DNA from: Apostichopus japonicus
Lineage: Eukaryota > Echinodermata > Holothuroidea > Aspidochirotida > Stichopodidae
Reading direction: 5' to 3'
Assembly: GCF_037975245.1 (NCBI RefSeq)
Contig: NC_092576.1
Location: 34,016,611 to 34,080,610, forward strand
DNA: 64,000 nucleotides
Of this stretch, positions 16,019 through 27,900 are shown in pieces. Position 1 is the first letter of the stretch, and each line of letters opens with the position of its first letter. The notes under the pieces were generated by a model, which made no database searches, was not told where the DNA came from, and was given only the letters and a program-made list of their open reading frames with translations. The position numbers and the translations under genes were made by a program.

Positions 16019-17300
16019 TTACCTGCGAAGTTTTCCCAATACGGGTCTTTTCAGGCCCCAAGCAGTGTTCCCCCTTTTTCTTCGAGCAAGCAGAGTTCTT
16101 AGCTCCCCGTCAACTTTGATCGAGTGGACCTCCCTGTCACGAACAGGAGGTCCACTAGCGACCATCGTGTCCGGTATAGCGGAAGCGACTGCGGGCAGGA
16201 TGGAAGAGCCACTCGAGTCAATGAGATCAGTGGCCTGTTTCGTCTCATCAAACCAATCGGAGGACTCCTTAGCCACAACTACTAAGGCTGTAGTGCAGTC
16301 CTCCAATGGCGAGTCAGAATCTGGGCCACTTAATTCGAGGCCCGACTAATATCACCGATGGCGGACGTAGCTACCGGTGAACCAGTACAATCGGCATCAT
16401 GCTCCGCATGCAACTCCGCTAGTACAATCTCCGCCGTTTTGTCCAGCTCCGCCTCAGTGGGCAGGCTGACAGTCTCGGCAGACGAGGTGGGACACGAAAG
16501 GGGAAACAAATCCTCCACCGGGGCGCTAGTGTCGGACACTGGGGCGATCAACTGAGCATTAGCTGATACGGTGTCAGAGGCCGGAACGGGGACCACTTCA
16601 GCCACGCCCGTAGCCACTCTCGCGGCGTATGAGCGGTGTGGGCATAAACGGGCGAGATGGCCCGTTTTCCCACACGAGTTACACACGATATCCCCTTTAC
16701 ACTCGGCCAGGGTATGTCCAACCTGTAAACAGCGGATACACAGCTTGTTCGGGCACAACCTGCCCTCATGCCTTTCCAGCCCACACCTCCAACAAGTGCG
16801 AGGCTGGCCGGATATGCAATGAGGGCTCTGTGCCCATTAGCCACATATCGGATATAGGACTTCAGCTCGATTCTAACTCGTCTAATCCCGGTCTTGACAC
16901 CTTTCCTTTCCGGCTCCTCGTAGCCGGTCACTTTCCCAAAACGCCCCAGTGTCCGCACAACAACCTGTTCAGACATGTCCAGACGGAGATGGAGAACTGT
17001 CACCCAGACCGAACTGCCATACGGTGTGACCTTCAGTCCCTCAACTCCCTCCAACACATGGACGCCTCGGACACGGGCAGCCTCCGAGGTGAACCGAACA
17101 TCAAAAACATTCAACCTCTCAAGGGACCTTTAAACCAACAGAACGCAAAACTGAAAAAAACTCTTCCGGGGACGACCTTAGCCTTCCCCGAAAAGCTCAA
17201 CAATACGATTTTGCTGTCACGGCGAGCCACCATGATAGCTAGGGGTGTGGCAAGCCCTACGAAAAACAAAAACCACGAAACAAAGCCAAAACTACACTAG
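16019..17300 (-). pseudogene. LINE ORF1 (gag-like) with three CCHC zinc knuckles
   Basis: The N-terminal part starts at the ATG ending at 17114. After a one-base frame break near 16810 come three knuckles of C-x2-C-x4-H-x4-C form: CWRCGLERHEGRLC, CIRCLQVGHTLAEC and CNSCGKTGHLARLC. The tail (to 16019) is acidic and Ser/Ala-rich. Such ORF1 proteins bind the element RNA. The 223-codon plus-strand frame over the same DNA is antisense. The frame break means the protein is not made intact. Confidence 0.7.
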
Positions 17301-17516
17301 CAAACTACAAACTATTGAAAGGCCAACGTAAAAAACACAAAGTGTGTGGTCAACGAAAAATGGAGAGAAGCCGAAAACACGTCCGCACTCCACGAAAACC
17401 AACTACCACCCGGTATGTGCTATGTTACTAAACAGGTCAGGTAAAGTCAAACTTCTTTCCAGATGAATCATCCCCAACCCTCTTTTCTTTTTATGAAATG
17501 TTGGTACATTACCGCT

Positions 17517-18281
17517 CTAAACAAGCTCTTGATAACCAGACGTAATAAAAAAGAACATCACTCTCACCAGTCGCACCAGGACGCGACGCGGAATTGGGTA
17601 CACCGCGTCCGAGTACCACAAGATGGGCGAAACAAAACCATTAATGACACAGACTATCCCGACAATCGAAAACCAGCGAGTACCAAAGCTACCAAGGCGA
17701 AGGCTCTTTGTCTTGTTTGGATTTAACTTTTCCCCAGTAGCTCTCCCAAAAATCACGCTCAATACAAAATAACAAAATCTGCCAAGTCGCGCATCAACCA
17801 CAATATCTGCTGGATGCAATGACCCTTCACATCACAAGTCTGGAGATCACTTACAAGATGCGGTATGGCCAGTGCAAGGCGGTTTCACTAAACGTTATCC
17901 AGCAACTTGTAATGTACGTTCAACAAGGTCATATGGCGTTTGTTACGAGAATCCAAGAGGTCTCTAGACTTAGGCAGCAAAGTTATCATGCCCAGACGTT
18001 GACTTTGGTTTAACAGTCCGTTTTGGCACGCGTCTTCGAAGACGGCCCTGACATCGGGTTTGATTATGGCATAGAAAGTGAGGTAAAATTCCCTCGGGAG
18101 CCCGTCCGAAGCCGGAGAATTGCCAATTTTCATATTCGACAGGGCCTTTCAAAGCGCAACAGTGGATATACCACCCCCTAAAGTCGTATTGACATCGTGG
18201 GTAACAGTTTTTGTTTTTGGAGATACCCTTCAGTAGATGCCTTTGCCAACAAGTCGACAATGCCACGCGTAAAAAAAACAT
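17517..18281 (-). pseudogene. LINE reverse transcriptase remnant
   Basis: The frame at 18133-17888 has NSPASDGLPREFY, SQRLGMITLLPK and LLNVHYKLLDNV, the finger region of L1/Tx1-type RT (S-P-G-x-D-G-L-P-x-E-F-Y ... L-L-N-x-D-Y-K). The frame at 17819-17517 has HPADIVVD, an eroded Y-A-D-D region, then GEKLNPNKTKSLRLGS and LWYSDAVYPIPRRVL from the thumb. The palm between them is largely deleted and the catalytic Asp pair is not intact, so the enzyme is dead. Confidence 0.7.
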
Positions 18282-18671
18282 GAGTAAATACCTTCGAACA
18301 CGGAGACTATGCCGTGAGGGTCACTGACAGCATTCCCTTTAGCATCACGCACTGTTGGTGCATGTTTGTCAACCGTCAATGAGCTAACGGACTGGTAAAA
18401 CCTCAGTGAGGGGCGCTCCTCAACTTCCATCGCTTTAACACTGCCCCTAACGTGGGCACCATGGCACCTTCCATCAAGATACGTCTGCGAAGCGATAACA
18501 GCTAATGTGTAGTCAAGCTTCACCTCCGAGCAAGGAAGAATGTTTCTCCTCGCCGACCTGCGCGGGTCTTGCAATACTGACTTGTGTAGTGCTTGATGCG
18601 CAACTTGACATCATCCAACCATTGGTATGTAGAAGCAAAACCGGAACCTTGGCGGAACTCTACCTCCCCAA

Positions 18672-18950
18672 TTATCTGACAATTAAGCTTCCATAGGCCC
18701 CGCCCAACCTGTAAATGGAAGTCAAAGCTAAACGTGTTAAAACAACATCGTTGTCAGAGAACGGACAGCTTTCTGCCACGGAACCCGAAAATGTAAAACT
18801 AACGGGCGCATACACTCGATCTCTCCTGGGGGCATCTACCCCGTTAGGCCTCACCCACGTAAACACCTTACTACATGGGTGCATACGCTTCCAAACAAAA
18901 GTTGTGCCAAAGTGTATCTGTCGAGTTCTGCTAAACAGTATCTGGACCAA
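18672..18950 (-). pseudogene. LINE apurinic-type endonuclease C-terminus
   Basis: Contains FTWVRPNGVDAPRRDRVY and CPFSDNDVVL, the last two conserved blocks of the endonuclease/exonuclease/phosphatase fold of non-LTR elements (F-T-W...S-R-x-D-R and P-x-S-D-H-x-x-V). The catalytic His of the S-D-H motif is Asn here. The N-terminal half was not identified. The linker towards the RT continues at 18574-18230 with RGSVKAMEVEERPSLRFY and DAKGNAVSDPHGI. Confidence 0.65.
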
Positions 18951-19049
18951 CAGTCACAGAAGCACCGGGTCTGTCAAGACCCGTATAAAGCTATACAGAT
19001 TATCTTACTTTCGAAACGCGTTTGAAACTACTTCGATTTTTATATAATT

Positions 19050-21890
19050 AACCTACCATTACTCTTTCCAAATCGTCGCCAGATAAACTACGTAACGACA
19101 TGGAATTAGAATGAAGATATACAGATTATCATACTTTCGCAACTCGTCCAAGGCTACATTGGGTCCTTATCTAATTTACATACCCTTTCTAAAACTTTGC
19201 TCCTGCAAGTACCATAAACTACAACAGCTTTCCCCTCACAATCTGTTAATTTTCAAAAACAGTCGCTTGTTAATTATTCCGTAGCCTCGTACACCAATGT
19301 GCCGTAAGCGTGATTTTACACTGGCTTAAATTATTAAATCACGGTTATTTTCATGACCTCTGGGAAATTGTAACCCGGAGCATGTGCCCAACTAATTTCC
19401 AGGGATCAAGTTGTTAAGCTTCTTTTTTTTTCAATTATTTTTCCAACTACTATAGCTTATTACGCTTAATACGCAACCAAATGTGTCCTCATCATGGTGC
19501 AGAGTAAGTGTCTGTACAACGTTTGCCTTATAAAACTCAATTTAAAGTTTCTAATTGTTGTACCAGACTATAAAATCTCTAAATGATCATTTGGAGGTTT
19601 ACTAGGTATGCAAACCAAAGGATCTAACAAGCATTATACATAGCCATTGTATGTGTTTCTTCACTATATGTTACGGGTGTAAATTAAACTACCTATTCAG
19701 GATGTCACTTTCAACACTCAGACACCGGGTGCCAAGATGAGGAAGAAGATTACGGATAGTGTAAATGATAATAGTGTTGGGAAGTCATCGAGATAGCGGG
19801 GGCATTTATTGTATCAATAAAAAAAATACCTAACATGTAACTAAGAATAATCTTCACTTTGTCGTTCAAACTTTCTTTTCTGACTCTCGCGTCCAATGTA
19901 ATAACATTTTGAAAGTGCTATTTTCGAAATTTGCTCATAGCTCGTTTGATAAATGAAAATAAATAAAATACACTGTACGAATTACTGATTTATAGTATAT
20001 TGCAAAGCGACTTATAGTGACCAACGTCATTTTCTTTAACCCCACCACTTTCAAAAAAAAAATTCCTACAAATATTTTACTTCGTTTGAAACGATGCTTG
20101 TAGACAGTACGCTAGCATAAATGCACGGATGTCAACGTCCGACAACAAATCAGATTAATAAATGAAGCAATGATCTTGTTTTGCCTATCTATAACGGGCC
20201 CATTTGACATTGTAAAGTGGTAAATAAAGTTTTGTTATGTGACATGTTCCCAGATGGCTATTTGGAAGCAGATGTGCTAAGCTAAGTAGCACACTGACTT
20301 TAACAAAAGGTCGCTCACATATTACATCTGTTATCATAATTACACAAATATGAAGTGGTTTAAGCCAGATATACAATGTTTTAGGCTAATCACAATTGAA
20401 TCCAAAATCATTCTTTACGCTCCTACTTGACTATATTAAACGTGATGAACTTAGAGTTAACTCAACATGTATCATAACAATACCATTTCAATAACCCGTT
20501 CATCTGTCATCTTAGTTTAGTTACCCAGATATGCCAAACTCCTTACTACTGAGTTCTCTGTTAAAATAGGCGCCCGTGAAAAACGATGATTACGTTTCAT
20601 TATAAATACCAAACAGGAATTCATTGTGAAAAAATTCAAACTTTATTATGTTGGTTTTCTTTCGAAATTAACTCTCATGGCGTTCTCTATGGTGAGAAAA
20701 TTATTTTTTGTAATATAAGGTAATTGTTTTAACTTTCATTTTGATTCTGTTATAAGAACAATCGAAACAAAATCCATTCAAAGTTCAAAAATAAAACACT
20801 TGAAGTCCTTATCATTCTTCTCAACAGAAAAACAAAAGAAAAACAGATCCGACACTGATTAAATTTACATACAATTCGAAGAATGGGAAGCATAACCGAG
20901 GACAATTAAACAAAAAGCGAAAAACAGAAACATTTCAAAACAATTGCCATCTACATTTTGACGAGGTATTGTTTGGCAAAAAATCATAATAGATTCTCAG
21001 AAAGCATTGACAATGAGGTTTAACTTTCTGACGTATCTTACACGACGTGATACTTTATAACTGATCATATTTATTAACCATGATTTCTCTATGCAAGGTG
21101 AGTGACAATGATTATTGGTGACGATTTCTAAATTAGAGGGGGGTATAGATGTATTTGCTAGATAGTACTAAACATGTGATAAACAACAAAACTGACAACA
21201 CGTTTTGGCATGTATTTATATTAGCATAAACACCACGTTAGACACACACATATAACTAAAACAGATGATAACGCATTTGTAGAACGCTAAGGAGAACACT
21301 TGTATGGATGATGAGGTACTAACTTTGAGCGATGGTGCAAATAATTTACATAATATCATAGTTAAATATATGACAGAGTACAAAACTTACACGACCCTGA
21401 GGTGCTGTACAATGAGATACTGTACAATTGTGTGATTAACATTTACAAGCAATTTTAACCCTAGTCGGTACTATGCTTACATAGTATGCTCAGCGTAGAA
21501 AAGGTCATACAACACGTTCAAACCATTCATATTTTGTTCATATAATATGTAGTTGTCTCGAAGGACATGGCTGGGATGTATGTCGCCGACAAACTGTTCC
21601 CTGGTATACTTTGAATCTAGCGCAGATTCCGACAAAGATTAGTTCAGATTCCATGCGTTGTGCTCGAAGTCGAGCTTTGGAAGTGACAAAAGGGTTGAAT
21701 GAGTCAATTTAGTTAAAAGATGGCCTTCGTCATAAGGCGAACCAGTTATGGTCTAATTAAGATACCGGTGTGTCGTTTAAAGAACCAATCGGCTGTAAAT
21801 ATCAGACATGACGTTTCCTTAAACTCTCATTCCTGATTGAATTAGTTAGTACAGTTTTAATGGTTGTTGAGGAACTATATATCAATACCC
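19050..21890. other. Intergenic DNA, nothing recognised
   Basis: AT-rich sequence with only short ORFs. I see no domain, splice-consistent exon series or terminal repeat. Confidence 0.4.
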
Positions 21891-21895
21891 CATAC

Positions 21896-22184
21896 CTTGT
21901 TGCTATTAACAACCCAAAACACTTCTTACGACCATTCCAGGTTATGTTAACAAAGTCTTGCCATAATATGACAGAAAACGGAGGTGAAGGTTCTAAGTTT
22001 ATCACTGCAATTAGTGTTGTGTTGTGATGTGCTTACGCTGAGATGTTGTTACTTTGTCTTGACAATAACGGCATAAATCTGTGTGTTCAAATCCTGGTTT
22101 TCTTGTTAACATATTTGACATCATCGCATTAAGCCCTATCATGATCACGGATAGTAATGTTAATGTCTTCGTCGTTCTAACCAT
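21896..22184 (-). CDS. Possible first two exons of a secreted/Ig-like gene, or a relic
   Basis: An ATG at 22184 opens a signal-like start (MVRTTKTLTLLSVIMIGLNA). This candidate exon 22037-22184 ends at a GTAAGC donor. After a 32-bp gap an AG acceptor opens 21896-22004, which reads in phase LINLEPSPPFSVILWQDFVN and ends at GTATGG. The second part resembles the A-B strand region of an Ig domain, but the expected Cys is not present. A 32-bp intron would be unusually short, and no further exons were recognised downstream. It could be a fragment of a relative of the neighbouring Ig-NACHT receptor on the same strand. Confidence 0.22.
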
Positions 22185-22189
22185 TTTCT

Positions 22190-24465
22190 GGTAAAAATCT
22201 AATACAGGTCTTATCATTTAACTCATCAATAGTTTACGTTTGATATCAAATGTAAATTTATCTAAATATATATTTACATGCCTGCCAACCCTTGAGGTCT
22301 GCCTTTAAAGTAAAACTGAAACCCAATCTTGTTATGTATACAATACAAAGGTTATTTTTTATTGCTGTTTGTTTGAAGTTGATAGCTTTATATAGACATG
22401 CATGAGATGGCAAAAATCGAACCATCGGAAGCCGGAAAAATGGGGTAGGAGTTCGATTCATGATGATTATTACGTTCTTGGAGACCAGAAAATAGAAAAC
22501 CGAAGTGCAATGTCAGGCAGAAGCAACATAATGCTCTTAATGAACGCACATGACAAGCTTGTGTTATGGTACGTTACCAGATGGCATTTGTATCCCATAA
22601 CAAGCATGCAACATATAACTATATCGTCGCTGGTATTCCCTTGCCCCCACCCTTATTTCTCTATTTGTCAAACATTTTAATATTAAAATAAAATCAGTGA
22701 ACCACAATCAAACAGAAAAACGAAAAGTAGGGGAAGCAAACAAGTTTACTTGTTGAGTCCATTTTAAGCCTCTAACAAAATAGGGAATCAGTAATATTTA
22801 CTAAATACTCGTTTCATTTCCGTTTTAGTAAGCATTTATGTATAATTTAAATAAGGAAGGAAATAATATACATATAAACTTTAAGGGAATAAATATAAAT
22901 TTCAGGGAATATATATGTGTGTACATATATATAAATATGTCTAAAATTTATTTTTGAAGGTAACCATGTATTTTGCAAGTACAGCATGTATTTATTTGTA
23001 CGTTATATATTCCGCTTTCTCGCGCCATACAATACAGACATGTGATTGTTTGGTACATGACAGCTGTTTTGATAATTCCAAGGATCTAACTGAACTGAGT
23101 TATTCATCAGAACAATTAAGTCAAGTGTAATTTGAAAAGTAAGAATGGAAACAAAATTCATGTCTTTCTACAATAATGATACAGAACTAAAAACTGAACT
23201 TTGAATGGCAGAGTAGATAAATACGTGTGAATAAACAATTGTATACCGTAGTGATTAATATAGTTAGTGAATTAAAAGAAAACTGAACTTTGAATGACAG
23301 AGTAGATTATCCCGTGTGAACAAACAATTGTTTACCAAAGAGATTAATATAGTCAGTACATTAAAAGAAGAGGAATAGCTTGTTTCGGTAAGAGTGGTAT
23401 ACGTTACTTTTATTATTTAACTATTTTTACATGAATTAAAACTACAGGAAACATTCCTGTATTTGAGATTCCAGCTCATGCTATAGGCATTACAAACTGA
23501 CCGTGAGAAATTACGAGTGAGGAAAAAGTTCGGGGAAGACCCACTACTGTAGTACAATCCTTCTGTATATTATGCTCTGAAGCTCTGGTTAGGCGGTGTT
23601 ACGTCATGAAGTAGTTTCTTATCGTAAATTTGTTGGGTTTTATACTTTCTGAACAAACTAAGAGTACATTTAAGTGCAAGGACACTATTCCTAATGACGG
23701 CTGAAAGTATCCTGAATGATAAATAATGCATTTTCCGCACTACATATATAATAGGAAGAACTGCTTAAAGCAGGAATATGCCGACACACGGTTATGGGCA
23801 TTCATACCTTGCACAAATATTCACGATTGAAGACAACTGTAAACTGTACGCTTTCTGTACCATAATGAAAACAATAAGTTAGTGGATGTATTTGAACACA
23901 CTTGGCGAGATAATTCCTCCCAATCGATACCAATAGCTCGCAGGGCCGTGTATACCTGTGAGTTCAACATTTGGACCAATAGCCATTAAATTTCACAAAT
24001 GAGGGTGCTATGATTAAACAGATAGCATCAAGTCATACAATTGCTTTCAAATACCCGAAATAGTATTTAACTCAATTTGAACATTCTATTTTGAAAGGAA
24101 CCCTACATGACTCGCCACTTACTTAACTAACAAGAAATAAAATATGATTCAAACTAAGAAATTTGTAAAAGACATGTTGACTTACCAGCCTGATTATACG
24201 GATATTTTAATTTGTAAATGATAAGGGGTCTGAGTGATAAGGAGTGAATGAATCCTCAACGTTGGATTATGAAAAGAGAGAAAACTAAAATAATCAGTTA
24301 AAGAACATAATTTCTTTCATCTGCAAGTGAACTTTACTAATTTTGAATAATACTTATCACAGCATAATGGACAAGGAGAAGAAGCAGAAATTGAGAAAAC
24401 CTAGTGACTGAACTACATAAATGAAATGTGGTCATAGCATTTTACTCAGTTTTACATAACGTCCT
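22190..24465. other. Intergenic DNA with one short tandem duplication
   Basis: AT-rich, with no supported gene. An 89-bp direct duplication lies at 23190-23278 and 23279-23367 (both start AAACTGAACTTTGAATG), clearly diverged. The rest shows nothing I can name. Confidence 0.4.
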
Positions 24466-24471
24466 TTTATT
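24466..24471 (-). terminator. Candidate poly-A signal of the Ig-NACHT gene
   Basis: TTTATT on the plus strand is AATAAA on the minus strand, about 410 bp past the stop codon at 24882. Spacing is plausible for a 3' UTR. No transcript evidence is available. Confidence 0.25.
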
Positions 24472-24881
24472 GGCTTGTTCGGATCTCTAACAAAGGAGGC
24501 TCATACCTTACGATCGAGTTCAGTTTATTGAATATGTGAACAGTGTGAGGAGTGAGATTGTCTATAAACATACTAAGGATGGTAAACGGAGAGTGACGGT
24601 ATACTGAAATTTGCGAGTTAATAAAACAACGTTGATCAATTATTTCGACAAACGCCCTCACACATTGTTTCCACAAATCGCCAATAACACACTTACTCTG
24701 CTGATATAAATTTCCATCAACTCTATCAGTACTATGAGAAGTATTAAAACACAATATTTTGACATGTGTAAGGATTTCTGTGCCTCCATCAAACCTGTAA
24801 ACACGATACCATGATTGGTACAGTAAACAGTCTACATGTCTATACTCTGCTCAAATAATGTGTTATTGGAAAACAAAACTA

Positions 24882-24941
24882 TTAACGGCTTGTGACATCA
24901 GCATATTCTTCATCTGTCATCTCTTTCTTGCTCCGTTGGTC
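24882..24941 (-). CDS. Ig-NACHT gene exon 16: terminal exon with a tyrosine motif
   Basis: After a TTTTACAG acceptor the exon reads, in phase, DQRSKKEMTDEEYADVTSR and then TAA at 24882-24884. The acidic context and Tyr-x-x-Val (EEYADV) resemble SH2-binding or immune tyrosine-type motifs, although position -2 is Glu and not the Ile/Val/Leu/Ser of a strict ITIM. It lies on the cytoplasmic side. The small size makes this call less certain than the NACHT exon, but frame and phase agree. Confidence 0.55.
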   Translation of the reverse strand, partial: DQRSKKEMTDEEYADVTSR

Positions 24942-27900
24942 CTGTAAAAGCAAAATCAGAAACAAGTTTTTCATTTTTTATTTTTTATTTTATCAGTTAA
25001 CTGAAGTATTGCAGATAAGAACATAGTATTCCACATGTTAAAATTAACTTGAATAACTCAAAGGTAGTGATTTGATGACTTTATCAAGTAAAACTATTCG
25101 CAAGTCTCCTAAAATATATAACAGTCTTGCGTTGATTTTAAGCCTTGTTAAATAATGTAACTTGTCAGACCAATCCTAACAGAGTTTCAAACGTCCAAAA
25201 TTGCAAAATTTTAACACTCGATGGTAGTAAGGAGAAGTGAAAGGGTGTTGAATAGGCTGAATCTTACGAATGTGGCCTAAATAATGTAAGAAAATATGTT
25301 AACAATATGGAACTAACGGTTTATTTCATCAAAAACCTAACAATTATATTTATTAGGAATAATGATTCTATGGATAAGCAACTTCCCATCATGATATTAG
25401 GGGCACAATTCAGGAGGGGTACAAATACATGACTCAAATTCTATTATAATATTAACAACTCAAATAATGTCTAGACGACATTTACAGTTTACAATGTGTC
25501 GTATATTTACAAAGAGATCTGTCACGGAAACACTAAAATATACTCATGTACTTACAAACCATCTCCCGGATTTGACGTTGAGATTATAGTATTGTTGCTT
25601 TGGATTCCAACTCACTACAATTAAGAAGATAAAACAAAAAAGGAAATCATTAATTATGGTTTTATATTTAACAAGTGCCTTCGTCAAAAATACGAATCAA
25701 ATGAAAAGTACAAAATGTGACACAAGAAAAGTAAATCTCTACGAGTAAGTGGCATAGATAGAAACCAAATAAATCAATGCCACTTATAAAGATATATTTA
25801 TATAGATATATTTCAGATAGACGGTCGTACCTTATATGATTATATGAATATGCTAAATGGTAACCTTCTTCAAGGATAATTCAAAAAGATATACAAACTA
25901 AGAAAATATGTTCGGTAACCGTAAACAACAGAGCTAATCCCAACAAATTCTTCAAGGTAAATGGGAACAAACCTACAACCTAAGAATAAATGTGCGGTAA
26001 CCATAAACAACATAGCCAATCACGTCGAATTGGCATAAACACCTTCTGTCTGGGTTTCTTACCTTTCTTATTTCCAGATTTCATCTTTGTTGGAATGGAC
26101 TCCGGAGAAATAGAACGAGGTACCAAGCATCGGTAAAACCTGCGTGATGAAAAGAAACAACTTGTAATGTAGCAAACAATTTCAAATCTTTCATAAACAT
26201 AACCATTTATTTCTGTATCATTTCCACACCGTCCAAAAACTGAAAATGAAGCTACGTTAATGTTGTGAAATCTTCACGACACTTATTCCTCGAGAAGTTG
26301 GTATTACTGTTTGTGAATGGTTTCCTGTTTCCTCTACAATCATGAATGATCCACAATTGGTGAGTTACAAAATGGGTACTGATTATTGCTGTTGAACTGT
26401 CCATAGTATCGATGTTTTAAGCTGTACTTGCTTTTTAGTTTAAATTAGTAAATCAAGTTCTAAATGGAAGACATCAATCATCGTTTACTTACACTAGTTC
26501 CTTAATTTGCTTTGATTGTTGTACAAACTTCATTATCTCAAGACATCTGGTTTCTGTTATCTCGTTTTTATCTTCTTGTATCCATAACCTTTCTACTGAT
26601 GAGGGGCAAGCAAGGCGAAGCTTTGAACGAAGGATTATGTAAACACCATCAGTTGTTCTAAAGGAATTGATAAGCCAAAGGTCGGAAATGGAAATCTGCC
26701 AGGTAATAAAGAGATGAATCATGGATGTACTGGTTAATGATTTTAATATTACATACTCTTATTTTAAACAACAGAAATAACCAATAACATCATTTTAGAT
26801 ACAGTATTGATTATTGCTAAGAATGAGCAAAATGGTTTCATTGCAAAATATTGTATTACATTAGGTTAATTTCTTTATGCCTTCTTTGCTCGACCAATCG
26901 GTCCGCACAGAACATATCATTTTGGTCGTTTAATTCATAATATAAATCCAACACAACCTGACGTCTGTTTACTAAATGTAGATTGTGGTCAAAAGGCAAC
27001 CCTTTATAAGAGTGCTGTTGGACAGTTAATTAGGAAAAAATGAAAACAAAGGCATTGTCATCCCAGTTGCCTTGATGCCTCATTTGTCCTTTTCTATCTC
27101 CAATATCCTCAAAATAAAATGCAAGTAAGTTTGCTAGACAACAAAGTTGCGGATAATTGTTTGCAAATATCATTTGTGAAACATTAACACACTTCAGAAA
27201 AATCGCATCACACTTACGTTACATTTCGAGGCATTAAGTAATAGTTCAATGGTACATTTCTGTAGCAGATAGCTGTGTTCGTTTCTGATTTCGATCATTT
27301 CGGAACATAGTCTTGACACGGTACTGGGATCATCAACCTTGTGATAAACAGAGGGAAAGAAACATGGTAGTGATATTTTTTGTTCATAGAAACAGCTTTG
27401 TATAAAACAAGAAACATCGTTTCGAAAGTTTATACGGCGTTAAAGATGATCATGCATTACATTAAAAGCAAAACAAAAAAACATATCCCTAACTCTATAT
27501 TTTGTTTAGGTAGTAATATAATAGTTATATAGTTATAATAATAACCACAGGAATAACGACTCTGTACTTTTGCCGAAATATTGGAACGAGCGATGCATAT
27601 TTAGAAAGCATTTCTTTATATATGTTATTGTCAAGGACAGATTCATACATGTCTAAAAAGATACATGTTACTATGCCAGGCTCAGCTAAACATGAAAAAA
27701 AATCATCGAATGCATTGTCGATAAATTTTTTAACTTTGTCGGATTCTTTACTTTGAAAACCCTAGTTTATGTTGTGAAATAAATATTTATATTTTAGACG
27801 CACCTTTTGTTGCATTTTCTCTTTTCATATTGTTGATTTTCTTAATGCTTTTCTATTTAACTGGTAGTTAACATCTATGTTTTTAACCTTAAAGTAACAC

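Larger units (their letters stand above)
15050..19010 (-). mobile_element. Tx1/L1-like LINE sequence, decayed (ORF2 plus an inserted or tandem ORF1)
   Basis: Going down the minus strand: endonuclease C-terminus (18950-18672), linker (18574-18230), RT fingers (18281-17888), RT thumb (17819-17517), then an ORF1 with three CCHC zinc knuckles (17300-16019), then an ORF2 C-terminal fragment with RDLAWRIAHG (15625-15351). ORF1 lying downstream of the RT is out of order for a single element. Either a second copy inserted into the first element's ORF2, or two copies stand in tandem. A repeated ~150-bp block at about 15665-15905 (GGACACGGACC motif) lies between ORF1 and the ORF2 tail. Frames are broken throughout. 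Confidence 0.7.

Noticed and set aside
16629-17300. 223-codon plus-strand ORF
   Set aside because: Antisense to the LINE ORF1 with three CCHC knuckles, which explains the DNA better.
22402-22680. 92-codon plus-strand ORF
   Set aside because: Composition and lack of any motif suggest chance.
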